NCBI GenBank assembly: GCA_019637695.1
Contig: JAHBVG010000007.1
Location: 1-64,000 of the forward strand
Length of the DNA: 64,000 nucleotides
Direction: 5' to 3'
From: Caldilineaceae bacterium
GTDB lineage: Bacteria; Chloroflexota; Anaerolineae; Caldilineales; Caldilineaceae
The position numbers and the translations under genes are program-made. Position 1 is the stretch's first letter, and the number at the start of each line of letters is the position of its first letter. This document shows, one piece after another, positions 1 through 11,800 of this stretch. The notes beneath the pieces are model-generated. The model saw only the letters and a program-made list of their open reading frames with translations, did no database searches and was not told where the DNA came from.

Positions 1-479
1 CCGGCGGCTTGCGGCAGATTGAATGATTGGCTTGCCGCCAGCGCTGCGCCCCCTTGTCCCGTATAGATGACCCAACGGAATGGTCCTTCGCCAAAATTCC
101 GTTCGAAGACTGCCCATCGTTTGCGATCTCCCTCCAACCATCCGCGCCAGCCCTCTACAGGATGCCACTGCCCATCTATCCCCTGCCATTGGACTTCGGT
201 CCATAGCCCCATCCCTGCGCCTTCCACATTGAGCAAAATATGACCGATAGGGAGAGGTTGGGGTGCGGGGAGCAGCATGGGGGTCAGCGTCGGTGATGGC
301 AACGGTGTAGGCGGGATCGGCGTTTCTGTGGCTGGCGTTACCAATGGGGATGGTGTTGGGCGCGGCGGCAAGGATGCGTTGTCGGCACTCAGCGGTAATG
401 TACTGAGACGGAGCGCGCCGATGGTCAGGCAGACGAGGATAATGGTCCACAAATATCGATACCGGCGGATGGACAACAT
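1..479 (-). CDS. Secreted Thr/Pro-linker protein, 3' end cut by window edge
   Basis: The reading frame is open from ATG at 479 to the left edge (159 codons visible); the C-terminus lies outside. The start is supported by GGGAG six bases upstream. Residues 8-28 form a hydrophobic signal/anchor segment, residues 35-75 are a Pro/Thr-rich linker, and a folded part begins near residue 80 (GHILLNVEGAGMGLW) with many Trp and Gly. I do not recognise the folded domain. The start lies two bases after the stop of the five-cohesin gene, so the two are almost certainly translated from one mRNA. It is the last visible member of the exported-protein operon. Function unknown; it is probably cell-surface or extracellular. 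Confidence 0.75.
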   Translation of the reverse strand, partial: MLSIRRYRYLWTIILVCLTIGALRLSTLPLSADNASLPPRPTPSPLVTPATETPIPPTPLPSPTLTPMLLPAPQPLPIGHILLNVEGAGMGLWTEVQWQGIDGQWHPVEGWRGWLEGDRKRWAVFERNFGEGPFRWVIYTGQGGAALAASQSFNLPQAA

Positions 480-481
480 CG

Positions 482-3400
482 TTACTCCCTTTGGGGAAGA
501 TAGTGCATCCTTTGCAATATTGGGCGGGGCAGGCGTACGGAAAGCGTACTGCTGCTATTAGCGCCGGAGTGGATCGGCGTCTGCAATGGCCCTAAGACAA
601 AGTGTGGACCGAATATATTGTTGTACACAGCCCCGGTTTCTTCGTCTCGCTCAAAGATTCCGCCATGCGCGCTCTCCTCGCTGAAGGAATCAACCTGCGC
701 ATAGATGCGTGTGTCGGCGGTCAGCGCAGAGGTCAGCAGCGAGTAATCCGGCCAATAGTAGGCGTCGCCTTGGGTTAAGGGCAAGGATTCCCCTGGCGCA
801 AGGGGCAGCGCGCTTTCCGTAACACCCCACACCAGTCCCTGATCGCCCATGAGATCCCAGGTTTGATTGACGACCGTGGGCGCTGTATGGGGATCGATGT
901 AGAGATCGACCCAAAACTCTTCGAGCACAGGCGCGTCGCCAATATTACGTAAGATGAGTTGAACAACGCCTTCATCCACAACAATCTGCTCGATCGCCAG
1001 ATCGGGTAGGGGTGGACCAAGCCGCCGGCTCAACCAGGGAAGGTAGAGCTTTGTCGGTCCCTCTGCCTTTTGACGTTGAACCACTGGCAGAAAAAGAGAT
1101 CTTCTGTCGCCGTCCACCGCTGTCGCAGTTGGGCTCGGCGACGGCGTCCTCGTCGGGGTGGCCGATGGCGTACTCGAAGGGGTAGTCGTACCCGACGGAG
1201 TTGCCGACGGTGTGTTTGTCCCCGACGGCGTTGGCGTCAGCGTTGCCCCACCCGACGTGTTCGTCGGTGTTGCGGTTGCGGTGGATGTCGGCGTCAACGT
1301 TGGTCCACCCGGCGTGATGGTGGATGTCGGCGTTGGTGTCAGCGTTGGTCCACCAGGCGTGATCGTCGGCGTCGAGGTCGAGGTCAGTGTCGGTCCGCCT
1401 GGTGTAATCGTCGGCGTTGCGGTGGATGTCGGCATCGGCGTTGCGGTGGATGTCGGCGTCAACGTTGGTCCACCCGGCGTGATGGTGGATGTCGGCGTTG
1501 GTGTCAGCGTTGGTCCACCCGGCGTGATCGTTGGCGTTACCGTCGGTGTCGCCGTTACAGTGGATGTCGGCGTTGCCGCTGGTGTCGGCGTTGCGGTGGA
1601 TGTCGGAGTCAGCGTTGGTCCACCCGGCGTGATCGTTGGCGTTGCCGTCGGCGTTGCGGTAGATGTCGGCATCGGCGTTGCGGTAGATGTCGGCGTCAAT
1701 GTCGGTCCACCGGGTGTGATCGTCGGCGTTGCGGTCGCCGTTGCAGTGGATGTTGGCGTCAGTGTCGATCCACCCGGTGTAATCGTCGGCGTTGCCGTCG
1801 GTGTCGGCGTCAGCGTCGGTCCACCCGGTGTGATGGTGGATGTCGGCGTTGGTGTCAGCGTTGGTCCACCCGGTGTAATCGTCGGCGTTGCCGTCGCCGT
1901 TGCAATGAATGTCGGCGTCGGCGTTGCGGTGGATGTCGGCGTCAATGTCGGTCCTCCGGGTGTGATCGTTGGCGTGGGCGTACTGGTGGATGTGGCAGTT
2001 CCACTGGGGGCGATCTGAATTATGCCGGTCCCCAAGAAATAGGTGAGGTCGTTGATCTCAGTATCCAGCAGTTGATCGACAACTAGCTTCAGCATCGAGC
2101 TGGTATCAGCAGAACCGATTGCTTCAAACGTGATCTCAGCCAGATTCACCGCGCCCGTTATCCCCACATCCGAGAGAAGGCTGAACCGGATCTGACCCAA
2201 CTCATGGTCAATATTGCAACCTCCGCCAATAAAATGTAGATCGTTCAACTGACAGCCAACCGGACGCACCACGGCAGGATCGTAGAGCAGGCGCAGGCTG
2301 ACAGCGCTCAGTGTATTGCTGCCGAGATCGATCTGAATGGGAACCGTGATCTGTAGCCCTGTCTGGACATTGTAGACTGGCTGACCGAGGGAGATCTGCG
2401 CCTGGGCTGTCTCCGGCGTCTGCTCGGTAATGACCAGTGTGCTTGTAATCACGCGGTAGAGGATGGGATCGCCAGCGGAATTGCTGAAATTGGTCGTGCG
2501 CAAGGTCAGCGGTGTCCATTGCCCCACGATAGCGCCATCCGCCGCACGAAAGGCGATGGCGACGGCTGGCGCAGTACCGGTATATCCTTGCGCCGCCAAT
2601 AGATTCATTCGGATCTCGCCATCACCCGTGCTGCATGAACCCAAATCGAGCGACCCCGCCGGTGTACAAGAGACAGGACGCACGACCTGTGCATCGTAGC
2701 CGACGATCAGCGTGGCCGCGGCAAGATCGACCACCTGGCTCAAGCTCACTGTGGCAGTTATCCGACCGCCAATCGGCAACAGGAGTTGATTGTCAGGGTC
2801 AGTATCGCTTACGTAGATCAACGGCAGCCCAGAGAGATCGCCCGGCGCAATTGTGACGATACTATGGCGGACACGCCAGGGCAGAGGTTGGGAATTGACA
2901 TCGGCAAAGTTGGCGATCTCTAACAGCAGTGGTCGAGAGATCTCAGTGGAAGTGCCAGGCAGTGCGACGAAGGTCACCTCGAAGAACAACATGCTCCCAC
3001 TGAACCCATCACCCGCAACGAGATTGGCCTTTACCTCTCCTTCCTGTAAGGAGCAATCACCGCCGTCGATTTCAGCATTGTTCGGGTCTATCCGGCACGC
3101 CAACGCGCGCAGCCAATCTGTATCATAGCGAAGCGAGATCGTTGCTGCGCCGAGATTCACAACATCACTGATCCAGATGGGTACAGTGAAGCTCATGCCA
3201 TCCGTCACCGAGAAAACGCCGCTCAGGCGCGGATCACCGACGGTGATCAGGGCTGAGTTCGATACGCCGGTAGTGATTTTCAGGCTACCATTGAAACTCT
3301 GCCAGCTCATCTTTGTGAGATTTGTGTCGTTTATTTCCTGCACAGCAAAGATCAACGGGCTGGTTGCGTCGGGCAGAGCGGCGGCGACCGCCTCGAAGAG

Positions 3401-4222
3401 GAGATCGTAAAGATGGTGATTCCCCGTTGCGCCCTCGTCCGAGAGGATGTTGAACTTGATCACCCCCTGCACAAGATCAAAGTTAGGATTGCACGAACCG
3501 AGGAGCGTTGAAGAGGGTGGACGTGTACAGGCCACTGGGCGTACCAGCGTAGGATCGTAGTGGAGGAGGATCGTCGCCGCGCTCAAAGGCCGGCCATCGG
3601 TGACGGTCATCGTCACCGAGATCGCCACATGTTCACCGGGCACAATCTCCCCATGTTCAGGGGATAGGCGCACCGTCACATCCACCGGCAGCGGTGGACC
3701 GGTAATGGAGATCGCGCCGCCAGCCAGATCAACGGGCAGAGCGGCGCCGTGAGTGTCGTCAAATTGGAGGGCAGTGAGCGATAGGTTGGCCGTGACGCCA
3801 TCCCCACCGATTGCGCGAAAGATGACGGTGAAGAGGAGATGGTCATCATTCACGCCCTCTGTCGCCACCAACGAATAACGCAGTTGATTGGCGCGGTACG
3901 TCGCGTTGCACAGGCCAATGTCCACTGTAGTTATGTGATTGGCCTCACAGCCCACTACCTGCAATAGAGATGGATCGTAGGTCAGCAGAAAAGAGGCTGC
4001 GCCCAGGTTCGCGCTCCCCACCATCTGCACTGAGATCGAGACAACTTCCCCAGGCGAGACTGTGTAGAGTGGGGCTTCCCCCTGGCCGATACGGACCAGC
4101 GCTGTGCTCTGCGAATTGACATCAACAACAGACGGCGCGGCGACAGCCCACCCAAAGAGCGAGAGACCGCTTAACCAGAAAGCCCAGAGCAAGGCCAGCC
4201 CGATACCGCCCGTTTTTTTCAT
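482..4222 (-). CDS. Secreted scaffold-like protein with five cohesin-like domains and a Thr-Pro stalk
   Basis: Start chosen at ATG 4222 because it gives a clean signal peptide (MKKTGG..., hydrophobic core at residues 8-27); an in-frame extension to 4435 would overlap the upstream gene. Five cohesin-like domains follow at about residues 54-174, 178-324, 328-460, 464-597 and 607-724. Each has the YDP-type strand (for example [13 protein letters not shown]) and a Cys pair 13-18 residues apart. Residues ~734-1030 are a low-complexity stalk with 11 copies of TITPGG(P/S)TLT plus one variant. Two LPVV/YLPWL motifs precede a CARDB-like domain ([18 protein letters not shown]). The protein ends in HYLPQRE. 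Cohesins normally bind dockerins on partner proteins; the adjacent upstream gene (22 bp away) encodes a dockerin. Role as an extracellular scaffold is inferred. No catalytic domain is visible. Confidence 0.85.
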   Translation of the reverse strand: MKKTGGIGLALLWAFWLSGLSLFGWAVAAPSVVDVNSQSTALVRIGQGEAPLYTVSPGEVVSISVQMVGSANLGAASFLLTYDPSLLQVVGCEANHITTVDIGLCNATYRANQLRYSLVATEGVNDDHLLFTVIFRAIGGDGVTANLSLTALQFDDTHGAALPVDLAGGAISITGPPLPVDVTVRLSPEHGEIVPGEHVAISVTMTVTDGRPLSAATILLHYDPTLVRPVACTRPPSSTLLGSCNPNFDLVQGVIKFNILSDEGATGNHHLYDLLFEAVAAALPDATSPLIFAVQEINDTNLTKMSWQSFNGSLKITTGVSNSALITVGDPRLSGVFSVTDGMSFTVPIWISDVVNLGAATISLRYDTDWLRALACRIDPNNAEIDGGDCSLQEGEVKANLVAGDGFSGSMLFFEVTFVALPGTSTEISRPLLLEIANFADVNSQPLPWRVRHSIVTIAPGDLSGLPLIYVSDTDPDNQLLLPIGGRITATVSLSQVVDLAAATLIVGYDAQVVRPVSCTPAGSLDLGSCSTGDGEIRMNLLAAQGYTGTAPAVAIAFRAADGAIVGQWTPLTLRTTNFSNSAGDPILYRVITSTLVITEQTPETAQAQISLGQPVYNVQTGLQITVPIQIDLGSNTLSAVSLRLLYDPAVVRPVGCQLNDLHFIGGGCNIDHELGQIRFSLLSDVGITGAVNLAEITFEAIGSADTSSMLKLVVDQLLDTEINDLTYFLGTGIIQIAPSGTATSTSTPTPTITPGGPTLTPTSTATPTPTFIATATATPTITPGGPTLTPTPTSTITPGGPTLTPTPTATPTITPGGSTLTPTSTATATATPTITPGGPTLTPTSTATPMPTSTATPTATPTITPGGPTLTPTSTATPTPAATPTSTVTATPTVTPTITPGGPTLTPTPTSTITPGGPTLTPTSTATPMPTSTATPTITPGGPTLTSTSTPTITPGGPTLTPTPTSTITPGGPTLTPTSTATATPTNTSGGATLTPTPSGTNTPSATPSGTTTPSSTPSATPTRTPSPSPTATAVDGDRRSLFLPVVQRQKAEGPTKLYLPWLSRRLGPPLPDLAIEQIVVDEGVVQLILRNIGDAPVLEEFWVDLYIDPHTAPTVVNQTWDLMGDQGLVWGVTESALPLAPGESLPLTQGDAYYWPDYSLLTSALTADTRIYAQVDSFSEESAHGGIFERDEETGAVYNNIFGPHFVLGPLQTPIHSGANSSSTLSVRLPRPILQRMHYLPQRE
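1150..2010 (-). repeat. Degenerate tandem repeat coding the Thr-Pro stalk
   Basis: An internal DNA repeat array inside the five-cohesin gene. The recurring unit (on + strand GGTCCACCCGGCGTGATCGT followed by 20-70 bp of GTxGGCGTy codon repeats) encodes [10 protein letters not shown]. Spacing between units varies in multiples of three, so expansions stay in frame. Such an array can change length by slippage, which would alter the distance of the C-terminal domain from the cohesins. Confidence 0.8.
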
Positions 4223-4244
4223 AGAGGGAAGACCGTTCCGTGAT

Positions 4245-5762
4245 CTATTCGTCGACCAACGGCAGGTAGAGCAGATGTGCAGGCGCGGTCTCTGCGCCAG
4301 CCTCCTCATCTTCTGGCTTGACGATTGGCGTCGGGGACGGGAGTTGTATCTCGCCGCCAGCTTCACCTTCTCCTTCCTCAACAAGGAGCGGCCCAGGGAT
4401 CGATTCGGCGTCCACATCGTCAGGGATATCAACATCCACAGCCTCGGCAGCCGTCACGCCCGTACCCGAGATGGCCGGTAGATAGAGATTGTGCGCCATC
4501 GTCGTCTCTGTTGACGACGGTGTTTCAACGTTTTCGGCTGTCCCCACGGTGGATGCGGTCTGACTGCTGAGGGCAGGAAGATAAATCAAGTTTGTGACGG
4601 CAGGCGATTCAGAGTCAGGACTGCTCCACGCCATATCGTTGCTTTCCCCATCGTAGAGACCGTTCACCACCAGCGAGAAGAGAGACGCCAGATCATCGCC
4701 GGTAGCCTCAATGCGCTCGAATCGAACCTCGACCAGCGCGACGCTATCAGCGCCTTTTCCATCAACGACCACCGCACTGAAGCGTACAACACCCGGCGTA
4801 TAGTCTGGATTACAGGTCACCAGATCGAAATGATCCGTTGGGTTATCGCTGCACATGATCACACGCAGCACGGCGGCATCGTAATGGAGTTCCAGCGAAG
4901 CCGCGCCAACCTGCCCAACCGGATCGCTTAATTCTACGCGTACGCCGATTTCGTTTGAATCTACCTCGTGACTCATCACCATCTGCAAGCGGACGGTAGC
5001 GCCATCCACAGGAACGCTGGTAAGTTGCACACCTCTGGGGATGCGATCCGTCGGACAGCTAATGTCGCTCCTTCCGACATCGCACTGAAGGATGCGCAAG
5101 GCATCGCTCGAATCACAGCGGCCATTCGCTACAATGTCGCACAAGGGCAGGTAGACAGTATTCGGCCCTGGCGGGAAGTTGGTGACGCCGTGGATCAAGC
5201 CAATGTCATATTTGAGGGCGAGCATGGCATCCGCCGAGTTGCGCTGCCCGTTGGCGTTGACATCACCCATGAGATAGGATTCCGGTCCCCCTGTGGAGAG
5301 GTTTAACTCGTAACTGCGCCCTGCCGCAGTTTTGGCGGGCTGCTGGCTCAGGATCTTCAACTGGCTCATTGTCAACTGCGTCGCCCCGTCCTGGTAGAAG
5401 GCAGGCTGATCGTTGACAAAGAGATCGATGGAGTCGCCGGTGAGCGCGCCGCCGGGCGTACGCGCCAGCGTCTGTGTTCCCGTCATATAGAGCGGAATCA
5501 CCAGCGCGTAGTTATAGTCGGTCCCGTTGATGGGTCCAATCGCCGCCGTCACCGCCATGCCATCGGGCAGCAGCGCCTTGACAGTCCCTTCGGCCAGCAC
5601 TTCGCCCCGCTGGGTGATCTTGCCGTAGAGGGTAACGTCAGGCAGGGGTAGCGGCGGCGGCGATCCCTGGGCCGCCGCCGACAACGGCAGCAAACAGAGA
5701 CAGGCCAACACGCCGGCGATAGCCGCTATGAGCATCCGGGTAACTTTGTGCCAATAGATCAT
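4245..5762 (-). CDS. Secreted adaptor-like protein with a dockerin and a cohesin domain
   Basis: Start ATG 5762 is preceded by GAGGGA at good spacing; a TTG five codons upstream is less likely. Residues 6-32 are a signal peptide ending near AAAQG. After a beta-rich N-domain comes a dockerin pair: [19 protein letters not shown] (residue ~165) and [20 protein letters not shown] (residue ~210), both with the Asp/Asn calcium loop pattern. Residues ~260-380 form a cohesin-like domain ([17 protein letters not shown]) with the same Cys pair as its neighbours. The C-terminal 120 residues are acidic and contain three YLP motifs, the last being LLYLPLVDE at the end. A protein carrying both partner types could link a dockerin-bearing protein to a cohesin scaffold. 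It sits 22 bp before the five-cohesin gene. Dockerin and cohesin calls are firm by motif; adaptor role is inference. Confidence 0.87.
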   Translation of the reverse strand: MIYWHKVTRMLIAAIAGVLACLCLLPLSAAAQGSPPPLPLPDVTLYGKITQRGEVLAEGTVKALLPDGMAVTAAIGPINGTDYNYALVIPLYMTGTQTLARTPGGALTGDSIDLFVNDQPAFYQDGATQLTMSQLKILSQQPAKTAAGRSYELNLSTGGPESYLMGDVNANGQRNSADAMLALKYDIGLIHGVTNFPPGPNTVYLPLCDIVANGRCDSSDALRILQCDVGRSDISCPTDRIPRGVQLTSVPVDGATVRLQMVMSHEVDSNEIGVRVELSDPVGQVGAASLELHYDAAVLRVIMCSDNPTDHFDLVTCNPDYTPGVVRFSAVVVDGKGADSVALVEVRFERIEATGDDLASLFSLVVNGLYDGESNDMAWSSPDSESPAVTNLIYLPALSSQTASTVGTAENVETPSSTETTMAHNLYLPAISGTGVTAAEAVDVDIPDDVDAESIPGPLLVEEGEGEAGGEIQLPSPTPIVKPEDEEAGAETAPAHLLYLPLVDE

Positions 5763-5841
5763 TTGAAAATCCCTCAATCCCCTAATCGCAGCGACTACGA
5801 AGCTTCAAACGACAGTAGAAAATCGAACCTCTGCCCAATCA

Positions 5842-8800
5842 CTAATCTCTAATCTCTTCTTCCTCTGCCGAACGAGCCGTGCCGGCATACGAGTAAGTCC
5901 TGAAGTAGATGTGAATATCATCCACATCCTCGACGAAGCGAGCCAGCCCCTGCTCTGGATCGGCCATGAGCGCGCTGCCGGGGATAACCAGAACCCATTT
6001 GGTGTTCCAGACCGAACGGCCAATCAACCGGCTATCGGTGTTGATCTCGCTGGGATCGATCTCCTCGCTGTAGGGGAAAGCCTGGAAGCTGGCATAAGGC
6101 TTGGTCTGGAATATCTGCCCTTGCAGGCCATCAATGCGCGGGATCCATGTCGGTTTCTGCATCTCGCTCTCGGTGATGGGATAGGGCAGCGGCAGCAGTT
6201 GCTCCGTTACATTCCAATACCGCAGCTTGCCCTGCGTATTGCGTGGGCGGATCACATCGTTGCCCGCGGGCAGCAGATAGACATAGGGCATGCGCGCCAG
6301 CCGCGCCGTGTCGTAGCCCTCAAACCAGACCCCTACGCTGCTGATCTTGGTGGAGAATTGGGTGGCGTTGTAGGCGCCATCGCCGGGCCCCAAAGGCAGG
6401 CCGAAGAAGTTGAGTCCCTGGCTCACCGTGCTGCCAAAGGGGATGACAAATCCTGGCTCTGGACCGGTTGCGCCGTAAGGACGCTTGGCCAGCCGCCCGA
6501 CATCAGGGTGGGCGAAGATATTGGGCGTGTAGTAGCGCATGAGCGACTGCCGCCATTTGGCGTTGGAATCGTCGCGCAGACGCAGCAGTTCGTGGCGCAG
6601 CGAGAAGCGAGCGGCCTGCGACTGTGGGTTGTTGAAGCCCATCTGCCCCTTAAGCACCTGGAAGTTGGCAGACATGCGCGCCAGGGGATCGGCCAGCCCG
6701 CCCGACCCGGCAATGGGGATCACGGTGAAGTCGAGACGCTGGCGCAGTTCACCCAGCGACCGCTGAGCGACGATCTGGCGCAAGAAGCGGCTGCCCCCCG
6801 CCGGGTCGTCGCCCGCCAGGTTGGTCTCGTAGTCGTAGGCGGCGGCGGTCAGGTAGACATATTGCTGGGCCAGATCGAACTGGCGGCGGTATTTCTGCAG
6901 GGCGTCGATCTGGAAGATGCGGTAGGCCATGTCGCCGTAGCGCTGCTCGCTGATCTGCCCCGCCCAGCGCTGGCGCAGCCGCTGCAATTCCTGCAACTTG
7001 CGGAAGCCCAACGCTACCGTGCGGTGGTAATCGTCCTGGGCGCCGGCGTAGTTGTCCAGGGCCAGGAAGAGAGCCAGCCGCAGTTCCGCTTCCTGGTTCA
7101 ACAATGCCTGCATCTCGCGGCCCATCTGGCGCAGTTCGAAGTGAGCATCCCGATCGAAGAGATCGCGTTCGTACTTGCGTTCTTCTACGGCCTGATTGGC
7201 TTCTATGATGCCGCTGGCCAAACCCAACGTAAAGGACGCGACCTTTGCCCCAACACCCAGGCCCACGAAGATGCCTTTGACGGGACATTCCGCAAGTGTA
7301 TCAACGGCCGCGCCAATAACCTCAGGAAGACAGCCTACGCCAATTTGGGCCAACGCGACAGCCCCCTCGAACAAGATATCAGCCACGTTTTGGGCTTGCG
7401 ACAACCCCACAATTGCTGCGTCCATCTGGTTGATTTTGTCATGGTATTTCTTCAGTTCATCCTTGTTCGTAGCGAGTACCTCGGCGCTATCCTTGATCTG
7501 CGCCGCCATGCTCTCGATCTCTGCTATATGGTTTTGATACTGTATCATCGCAATTTCGTACTCGATCTTGGCGTCGTAGACGCCCCACATCTTCACCTGA
7601 ATTTCTCCCACCGGCACGCGCACATCCCCTGTCGGCCAGCTCTTGGGTTTGTAGCGGGCAATGCCCCCGTCCAATCCAATGGTCAGCGTCATGGGTTTGA
7701 CAATCTCTACAGTGGGACATGAGTATGTAAATGGGGATTGTGTGCAGCTTCCTGGCAGGGATGCCCGAATGTTGATCACGCGCTCGCTGACGCACTTGTT
7801 GTCCTTGATCTGCTGGTCGCTACAGCGCTGCTCAGGATCGGTCAATTCACTGCGGTCGATCAGATCGTAGTTGATGAAATCAGGGCCTGTATAGCCGGCC
7901 GGGTAGGTGCCGTTGACGCCGATATCGGCGGCGTAGGGTGCGCCGAAGATCTCCATCAACTCGTTCATCAACGCCCGATCCTGGTCGACGATGGACTGGA
8001 TAAAGGCGCGCTGGTTGTTCTGGCTTTCGCGCTGCGCCGCCTTCATCTCGTTGGCGTAGTCGAAGAGTGTGACCGTCGTACCCAGGCTGGCCAGGGCCTT
8101 GTCGTAGATCTGCTCGAAGTGGGTCTGCCCGCCCAGCCCGGTCTGGGTGAGCGAGGGATCGAGATCGAAAAGCACGGCGTTGCTGGCCAATCCCAACGGA
8201 TTCAGGCCACTGTCGGCGTCGTCGATCTCGGCCTGGATGGCGGCGAACTCTTCAGCAATCTGCCCGATCTCAAGAACGGTGGTGCGGTCGATCTTGCGCA
8301 CATCGCCGTAGCGGATCTCTTCGGGCGGCAGGATGGCGTTGGCCACCACCCAGTCGATGTACGCGCCCTGACCGGCGCGCCGCGCCCAGTCGTCCACGCC
8401 CCAGGCGCGGCGCGTGCCGTCCGAGGGATCGATCTGGGGATCGACCCAGGGTTGGGTCTGCGGTTCGGCGTAATACTTGCGATAGGTCAGATCGACGATC
8501 TCTTTGCCGATCTGGGCCTTACCAGCGGCGGCCAGCGCAAACCGCCGTTCGTCGTAGTAGTCCACTACCACCGGCGCGCCAGCCACGGCCACCGGCTCGG
8601 CGCGCGGGATCCATGTATAGTTGGGATGGCGCAGCAGTCGATAATAGCCGCCCAGGCTGGTGAGGAAGTGGCCCCAGGCGTCGCCGTGGCCCTGCGGATA
8701 GAGGAGCGAGCCATCGACCTCGTCGACGAAGCCATCCTCGTTGAAGTCCTTGACATTGTAGTTCTGCACATAGGCCACTTCGCCGGGCCCGTTGGTGAAG

Positions 8801-11800
8801 TTCCAGGTCAGGCGGTTGTAGGTGGGCGCGGCGGCGACGCCACCCAGCGTTTCATCGCGACCGCGCAGCAAGGCCAGTTCCTCGTCGAGCAGACCGAAAA
8901 TGTCGGCGCGGAACTGGTTCATAAAGGCGAAGAGGGTGGGGGCGCGGCTGCCCAGCGCGCTGTCGGTGCCAATCGCCACCGTCGGATCGAGGGCGTCGGC
9001 GTAGGCGTCGTTGGCCAGCAGCATGTAGAGTTCGGCGATGCGCGTTGTCACGTTGAGGAGCGCAGCGTTGGCGCCCTGATCGTTCACCCCGTTGTCGATG
9101 GAGAGGATCTTGCCCCGTTCCAACACGGTTTGATAGGCTTCGATCAGGCCGATCCTGTTGAGCGTTTCGGGATCGTTGCTCAGGGCAATCGGTCCTTCAT
9201 AGCGTTTGCCAGCCTGGCTGACCATGTCCACCGTGGTGTTGACCGGGCTGCTCACAAAGTCGCGCACACGGGCGTCGAAGGGGTTGAGGGCGTTGGTCAC
9301 CCGTTTGATCCAGCCTTCGGCCAGTTGCCCGCGCAGTTCGGAAGGCTTGGCCGAAGGATCGCCGGCCCAGGCGCTGTAACGGATGCTGTTGCCGCAGGCG
9401 GCGTAACCCTTGTAGCGCATGATCAACCAGTTATCCGAGAGGGTTGTGGGGTTGGCTCCCTCAATGGTGATCTCCGGGCCGAGGGCGCCCATACCCGGCT
9501 CGATTTTGGTCCACGACTGCCAGGGGTAGGCGGGCGGCGGCGTGGACGGCGAAACGCCAGTATCGTCAACAGGGGCGATGTACCACTCGAAGTCGAAGTT
9601 GTCGGGCCGTCCGCCAAAGTCGCCGGTGTGGCGCAGGGTCAATTTTTCGTCAAAAAGATTGTCCGACTTGATCACAAGCAGGTTGCCGCGGTAGGTGCTG
9701 TCCTCGCCCAGATCGTTGAGGGTGCAGCCCACCTGGATCACCTGCAAGCTGACGGGCAGGCTGCCGAGGCTGGCGTCGTTGTTGTAGGCCAGGGTGATGT
9801 AACCGGTACCGGCGGCGTTGCCCGCGGTCAGCGCCTTGCCCTTGCCCAATCCGGCATAGGGTTCTGGGATGCCGTCGTCGTCCTCATCCTGCACGCCGAT
9901 GAGGAAGGCGTGATCGGGCTGTCCGTCGCGATAGCTCCCTGCCGGGCAGGTAGCCGACTTCGTGGCGTCCTGCGCGCCGCGATTTTCCACTGGGATCGGG
10001 TCGGGATCGTGATCGTCGAGCCTGCCATTGCTGTCCCGGCATAGATCCACCTGCCGGGGGTTGTGGCTCTGCCAATAAAGATCTTCGATGGCTGCGCGCC
10101 AGGCATCGCAGTCAGCTTTGCCGGTGGGGCAAATTTCCAACAGCCGGCTCTGATCAGCGTCGGACATGACGTTGAGCAGCAGCAGCGGATCGCCCTTGAT
10201 GTACTCTTTCGAGGCGCCGTCATAATAGCCACGGAAGATCAACTCGCCGCTGGCTTCGTCGAAGAGGATACGGCTGCGCAGCGAGAAGGGCAGGGTGATC
10301 TCATTGTCGGTCGTGCCAAGGATGGCGCGACCGCCGCCAAAGAGCAGCCGTTCGCTCTTGATGTTCTCGGGCAGGCCGGGGTTGCCATCGCCAGTGATGA
10401 CGGGCAGTTCCACGCGCAGTTCGCCCACCGGGTCGATCAACTGGGCGAGGGAGGTCATCACCTCTGTTCCAGCGATGATGATCGACGCTGCATCGTTGTC
10501 CCATTCGCCGGGCGCCAGATCATCGTAGATGCGGGCAACGGCCAGTTGTTCCGCCACCCCCGAAATACCATTCTTGGGGCGCTGGTAGACGGTTTCGCCC
10601 ACGGTGAGGGTGGGGGCCAGCGTCGGCCAGGCCACGTTGTAGGTGACCGAAAGGACGCCTGTTGCGCTCAGCACTTGAGACATTCCCGGCAGCGGTTGCG
10701 TTGCGTCCACAGGTTGCGGGAATCCTTCGTAGCGGGTGCTGGCGGCTTCCTTGTGCAGCCAGGGAACACAGCGCCCGACGCGAGCGGCTTCTGGCAGTAA
10801 GTTACTGTCCGCGCCGAAGAGACCCAATTCCCTGGCGTCTGCTTCGCTCAGGTAGAACCCAGGTTGCAGCGGATAGAAATAGAGTACCTGCATCTCGCCA
10901 GCAGCCCGCGCCCACAGAATCTCCTTAAAGTCCTTCCAGAAGGGTTTGGCCGCTTCTGGCTCGTAGGGGGCCGTCTCTGCACAGGGCTGCACGTCGAGCA
11001 GGTTGCGCAGCGGGACCGGCGCAAAGACAGGATTGCCCGCCGTCATGTTGTAGCTGAACTGGCTGTAGTCGGGGCCGAGCAGCTCTGTCGCCGTGATCGT
11101 CGGGTTCAGCGATCCCCCATAGCCACGCGATTGGAAGGTAATATCGGCCAGGATCAGATTACCGCTCTCGCCATGTTTGTTGCGCGCAGCCAGATTCAGG
11201 ACGATTTCGTTGCCCTCGATGTAACAGCCGCTGGCGGTGGGCGCTGCGCCGAGCAGTTGCGGGGCGGCCGATGTATCAACCACAACCGTGGTGAAAGCGC
11301 TGATCGCTGCAAAAGCGCCATTGCTGGCGGTAACGGTGACTGTATAAACACCATCCGTAGGGTAGACCGCGCTGACCTGATTGCCAGCGATGCGCACGGC
11401 GCCATCCCCAAAATCCCAAAGATATTGCACGTCGGTGCCTGCGTCCAACGTGGCGCGCAGACGGACCGGACGTCCTGGGCGTAGATTTTGGTCGCCCTCG
11501 ACGATCAGCCCGGTCGGCGCTTCGATGAACTTCTGGCGGTTGACAGCGCAACCAATCGGCGTCATACTGGCCGGATCGTAGGGGATGCGCACGGCGGCGC
11601 GGGAGAGGCTGCGAGCGCCCAGCGCTTCCACCGGCAGGGTGACGCGCCCGTTGGCGGGTATGTTTCCCAGCGCGCGCAGCGTCAGATGCGCGGCGGGGAT
11701 CGTCTGCGCTTCCTCGGTGAGCGCAACCCGGTAGACCGCCATTTGAATGCGGTTGTTTTGGGCGCTATCCCGGTATTTGAGCAGCGCATAGGATTCGGTA

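Noticed and set aside
1150..2010. CRISPR array
   Set aside because: Repeats are coding, in frame, and unevenly spaced; no cas genes.
1158..2018. Long plus-strand open frame rich in Val/Gly/Asp
   Set aside because: It is the reverse of the Thr-Pro repeat array; no ribosome site or domain. The minus-strand gene explains it.
4223..4435. 71-residue N-terminal extension of the five-cohesin protein
   Set aside because: It would overlap the end of the dockerin gene and hide a clean signal peptide starting at 4222.
7738..10044. 768-codon plus-strand open frame
   Set aside because: Lies antisense within the giant beta-helix gene; high GC and codon bias create it. No recognisable domain.
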